A stretch of DNA of 7,135 nucleotides from Ferrimicrobium sp. (GTDB lineage: Bacteria > Actinomycetota > Acidimicrobiia > Acidimicrobiales > Acidimicrobiaceae), in NCBI GenBank assembly GCA_027365375.1, contig DAHXNM010000050.1, positions 1 through 7,135 on the forward strand, in the 5' to 3' direction. Shown piece by piece: positions 5,278-7,135 of this stretch (positions are counted from its first letter, which is position 1; the number at the start of each line of letters is the position of its first letter). The notes under the pieces are model-generated. The model saw only the letters and a program-made list of their open reading frames with translations. It was not told the DNA's origin and made no database searches. Both the position numbers and the translations under genes were made by a program.

Positions 5278-6005
5278 TGAGTACGAATGCAAAGTTGAAA
5301 CGTGGTGTGGGTGTTGCGGCGCTTGTGACGATCGCACTGACATTCTGGTTGGGGCTGGTCGTGACCCCTCCGGCTGAGGTGATGGGTAATTTAGTCAGGA
5401 TGCTCTATATCCATCCCCCTATGGCTTGGATTGCTTACTTGGCCTACGGGATCACGACGGCTGCGAGCCTGCTCTACTTGTGGAAGCGGACGCGGCGGCG
5501 TGAGTGGGATCTGATTGCGGCGGCATCCGCCGAGGCGGGCGTATTCTTCACCGGATTGACGATTCTTACCGGGTCGATCTGGGGACGTCCAGCGTGGGGA
5601 GTCTGGTGGACCTGGGATGCGCTTTTGACGGCTACCGCAGTACTGTTTTTGCTCTATCTTGGCTACCTCGCCCTCCGACAGGTACCGATGTCCGAGACCA
5701 AGCGTGGCGTGCGTTCGGCCATTGCCGCCCTCGTCGCCTTCATTGACGTTCCAATCGTCCACGAGTCGGTCTACTGGTGGAAGACGCTGCATCAGACGCC
5801 GTCTGTGTTAAACCCAAGCATGAACGTCGAGGTACATGGCTCAATGGCATGGACGCTGCTGCTTGGGTTTGTTGCGTTCACTCTCGCCTATGTGTGGATG
5901 GTCTGGACCCGTTTCGAGACCTCGAGGCGACAGGCTCAACTCGCCGATCTCGAGGTTGAAAACGCGATTCGTGAGCGATTGTCAGCTGAAGAGGTGAGAA
6001 TATGA
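5277..6005 (+). CDS. ccmC: Heme-handling membrane protein CcmC
   Basis: A 242-aa protein of the CcmC branch of the heme handling protein family. It presents heme to CcmE on the outer face of the membrane. The tryptophan-rich heme-binding motif WGVWWTWDALLTA is at 107-119. The flanking heme-ligand histidines of the family correspond to His46 (YIHPPMAW) and His172 (WWKTLHQ). TGSIWGRPAWG (98-108) is also diagnostic. Six membrane segments are visible, roughly 14-31, 47-69, 85-101, 117-133, 147-160 and 189-211. It ends in a charged cytoplasmic tail rich in Glu and Arg. I prefer the ATG at 5277, which overlaps the ccmB stop and follows GGAGGG (5268-5273). An in-frame TTG at 5274 would directly abut that site. 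The stop overlaps the ccmD start (ATGA). Confidence 0.95.
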   Translation: MSTNAKLKRGVGVAALVTIALTFWLGLVVTPPAEVMGNLVRMLYIHPPMAWIAYLAYGITTAASLLYLWKRTRRREWDLIAAASAEAGVFFTGLTILTGSIWGRPAWGVWWTWDALLTATAVLFLLYLGYLALRQVPMSETKRGVRSAIAALVAFIDVPIVHESVYWWKTLHQTPSVLNPSMNVEVHGSMAWTLLLGFVAFTLAYVWMVWTRFETSRRQAQLADLEVENAIRERLSAEEVRI

Positions 6006-6157
6006 ATCCCTACGTAGAGGCTGGCTATACAGCGGTTACCTGCTCTTTGGGTGCCTACGCCATTTTTCTTGGGGTGCGCTCGCGTCAGGTGAAGCTTCGA
6101 CTCGCACAGTTGCGAGCCAACCAAGTACCACACAGTGGATTGGTTGAGGATGCCTAG
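6002..6157 (+). CDS. ccmD: CcmD-like small membrane protein
   Basis: A 51-codon gene too short for many gene finders. CcmD is a small single-span protein that joins CcmC and CcmE and helps release holo-CcmE. The product starts MNPYVEAGYTAV, with the family pattern of an aromatic residue and AGY just ahead of the membrane segment (about 8-25, ending GAYAIFLGV). A basic cytoplasmic stretch follows (RSRQVKLRLAQLR, 26-38), as in other CcmD proteins. A strong ribosome site, GAGGTG (5991-5996), lies 5 nt before the ATG. The start overlaps the ccmC stop (ATGA) and the stop TAG directly abuts the ccmE ATG. Position, overlap, size and topology all agree, although CcmD sequences are poorly conserved. 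Confidence 0.85.
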   Translation: MNPYVEAGYTAVTCSLGAYAIFLGVRSRQVKLRLAQLRANQVPHSGLVEDA

Positions 6158-6634
6158 ATGACGCTGGCAGACGAGGAGTTCTCAGAGTGGAAGACGGTTG
6201 AGGGCCCAGGGCGGTCTAGAGCCAAGCTAATTCGGTCGCTCGTGGTGCTGGCTGTTATATTTGTGGCTCTTGGGTTCGTGCTATTCAAGGGAGCTACCAA
6301 CTCGCTTGAGTATTTTCTCACCGTGCAGCAGGCGAATGCCGCACGCGCAAAACTCGGCAACCAAAGCTTTCGCATGGAGGGTGTGGTGGTGCCTGGTTCA
6401 GTGGATCCTACCCCCGCTGGGGTGGACTTCACTATCCGTTTCAACCACTCTGAGGATCGTGTTACTGAGATTGGAAACCCACCGCAACTGTTTCAACCCA
6501 GTATTCCAGTCGTGATTCAAGGGCACTTCCAGGGTAATGTTTTCGTCTCAAGCCTGATCGAGGTCAAACATAGCTCCAACTACGTGGCAGAGCATCCGGC
6601 GCGAATCAAAAATGCAGGAGGAACGCAAGGCTGA
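6158..6634 (+). CDS. ccmE: Cytochrome c-type biogenesis heme chaperone CcmE
   Basis: A 158-aa periplasm-facing heme chaperone with one N-terminal anchor. Charged residues 1-24 are cytoplasmic, and the membrane span is about 25-43 (IRSLVVLAVIFVALGFVLF). The rest is the OB-fold beta-barrel domain: EYFLTVQQA (51-59), FRMEGVVVPGSV (71-82), DFTIRF (90-95) and PVVIQGHFQGNVFVSS (117-132). The heme-attachment site follows in EVKHSSNYVAEHP (135-147). His138 corresponds to the histidine that binds heme covalently and Tyr142 to the adjacent conserved tyrosine. The motif is HSSNY rather than the proteobacterial HDENY, so it belongs to the HxxxY type and not the CxxxY variant. GAGGA (6146-6150) precedes the ATG, which directly follows the ccmD stop. 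The stop overlaps the ccmF start by one base (TGATG). Confidence 0.95.
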   Translation: MTLADEEFSEWKTVEGPGRSRAKLIRSLVVLAVIFVALGFVLFKGATNSLEYFLTVQQANAARAKLGNQSFRMEGVVVPGSVDPTPAGVDFTIRFNHSEDRVTEIGNPPQLFQPSIPVVIQGHFQGNVFVSSLIEVKHSSNYVAEHPARIKNAGGTQG

Positions 6635-7077
6635 TGTTCGACGCGGCACTTGGATCAGCAGGGCTTGTCCTTGCTTTTGTGTTTGGGTTCGCAGGAACCA
6701 TCATCTCGTTCTATGGTGCCTATCGGCACAATGATCGGCTGATGTCGGGTTCACGAACTCTGCTCCTAGTTGGTTTTTGTGGAACAATAATCGCCACGAT
6801 CGCGATGGAGCAGGCACTCGTCACTCACGACTTCTCGCTTGCCTATGTTGTCGCCAACAACTCCAAAGAGACCCCACTTCTGTTCTCCATTACTGGAATG
6901 TGGTCGGCACTACAAGGATCGTTGCTCTTGTGGGCGATCGTGCAAGGGCTATACATAGCGTTGCTCACCTTCGCGATGCGACACGAGGCCGATCGACGAA
7001 CCGGGTCGGTTGCGCTCGGTATTCTTGGAGTTATTTTCAGCTATTTCTCAGGCGCCCTGTGCTTTCATAGCCACTGA
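6634..7077 (+). pseudogene. ccmF: CcmF N-terminal fragment, reading frame interrupted after 147 codons
   Basis: CcmF is the membrane heme lyase partner of System I, normally 600 or more residues with many membrane spans. This frame gives only 147 aa before a TGA at 7075. The visible part is a good CcmF N-terminus. It has spans at about 5-27, 41-59, 94-114 and 123-143, the MEQALVTHDFSLAYVVANNS segment (58-77) and the hallmark WSALQGSLLLW (90-100). The last residues before the stop (CFHSH) do not fit the family, where a polar Asn-Pro-Phe-like stretch follows the fourth span. The frame shifted by +1 is open from this point to the window edge. The core heme motif (WWD) and later histidines would lie beyond the window. 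The start overlaps the ccmE stop (TGATG); AGGAGG (6616-6621) is 12 nt upstream. A frameshift, real or from sequencing, is the best reading; a split CcmF is the alternative. Confidence 0.75.
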
Positions 7078-7135
7078 ACCCACAGGTGATCTGCCATCAG
7101 TGGTGGGGCCTGGGGGATTCAAGGAGAGGCAGCTT
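7067..7135 (+). other. Possible continuation of ccmF in the +1 frame, open to the window edge
   Basis: From 7067 the frame one base ahead of ccmF reads IATEPTGDLPSVVGPGGF and stays open to 7135. The preceding LCF of the original frame joins it naturally. An acidic/Asn-Pro followed by LP and a Gly-rich turn is roughly what follows the fourth span in CcmF proteins, but the resemblance is modest. Alternatively this is a short intergenic stretch. AAGGAGAGG (7120-7128) would be a good ribosome site for a gene starting just outside the window. Confidence 0.4.

Noticed and set aside
7075..7089. Recoding of the ccmF TGA as an amino acid
   Set aside because: The same frame meets a second TGA at 7087, and the residues after the first TGA do not resemble CcmF. 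A frameshift explains the data better.
1..7135. CRISPR array, tRNA, rRNA or insertion sequence
   Set aside because: No regularly spaced repeats, cloverleaf-like segments, rRNA motifs, transposase frames or terminal inverted repeats were seen on either strand.

Overview
This window looks like chromosomal DNA from a high-to-moderate GC actinobacterium. The key marker is a WhiB-like iron-sulfur protein, a family confined to Actinobacteria and their phages. The base composition (around the mid-50s % GC by eye), starts that look leaderless, and a System I (Ccm) cytochrome c maturation operon make me think of an acidophilic or iron-oxidising lineage such as the Acidimicrobiia. That placement is an inference from gene content, not a sequence match.

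Left part (1-735): the N-terminal end of an unrecognised gene runs leftward off the window. It is divergent from a whiB-like gene. The 129 bp between them holds a perfect 8-bp inverted repeat and a plausible -10 box for each direction. A 158-bp gap without a convincing gene follows whiB.

Middle part (736-2959): a stand-alone, compact glutamate formiminotransferase-like gene converges on a TetR-family regulator, and their ends overlap by 12 bp. The TetR gene is divergent, across 46 bp, from a crotonase-fold (enoyl-CoA hydratase/isomerase) gene. That gene is the natural candidate for its control and lacks one of the two classical catalytic glutamates.

Right part (2971-7135): a GDP-mannose 4,6-dehydratase gene (gmd) sits 11 bp after the crotonase gene and 4 bp before ccmA. 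Then comes a tightly packed ccmA-ccmB-ccmC-ccmD-ccmE-ccmF run whose stops and starts overlap or abut. CcmA and CcmB form an ABC transporter, and CcmC and CcmD load heme onto the chaperone CcmE. CcmF would then pass heme to apocytochrome c. The small ccmD gene (51 codons) is easily missed. The ccmF reading frame stops after 147 codons, far short of the usual 600 or more. The next frame stays open to the window end and has some CcmF-like character, so a frameshift is likely. The unidirectional run from 2177 onward could be one transcript.

Most of the window consists of recognisable families, and I see no clearly new multi-gene system. The points most worth checking are the broken ccmF, System I in an actinobacterium, the leaderless-type starts, the dyad ahead of whiB, and a marked excess of the hexamer CGATCG.
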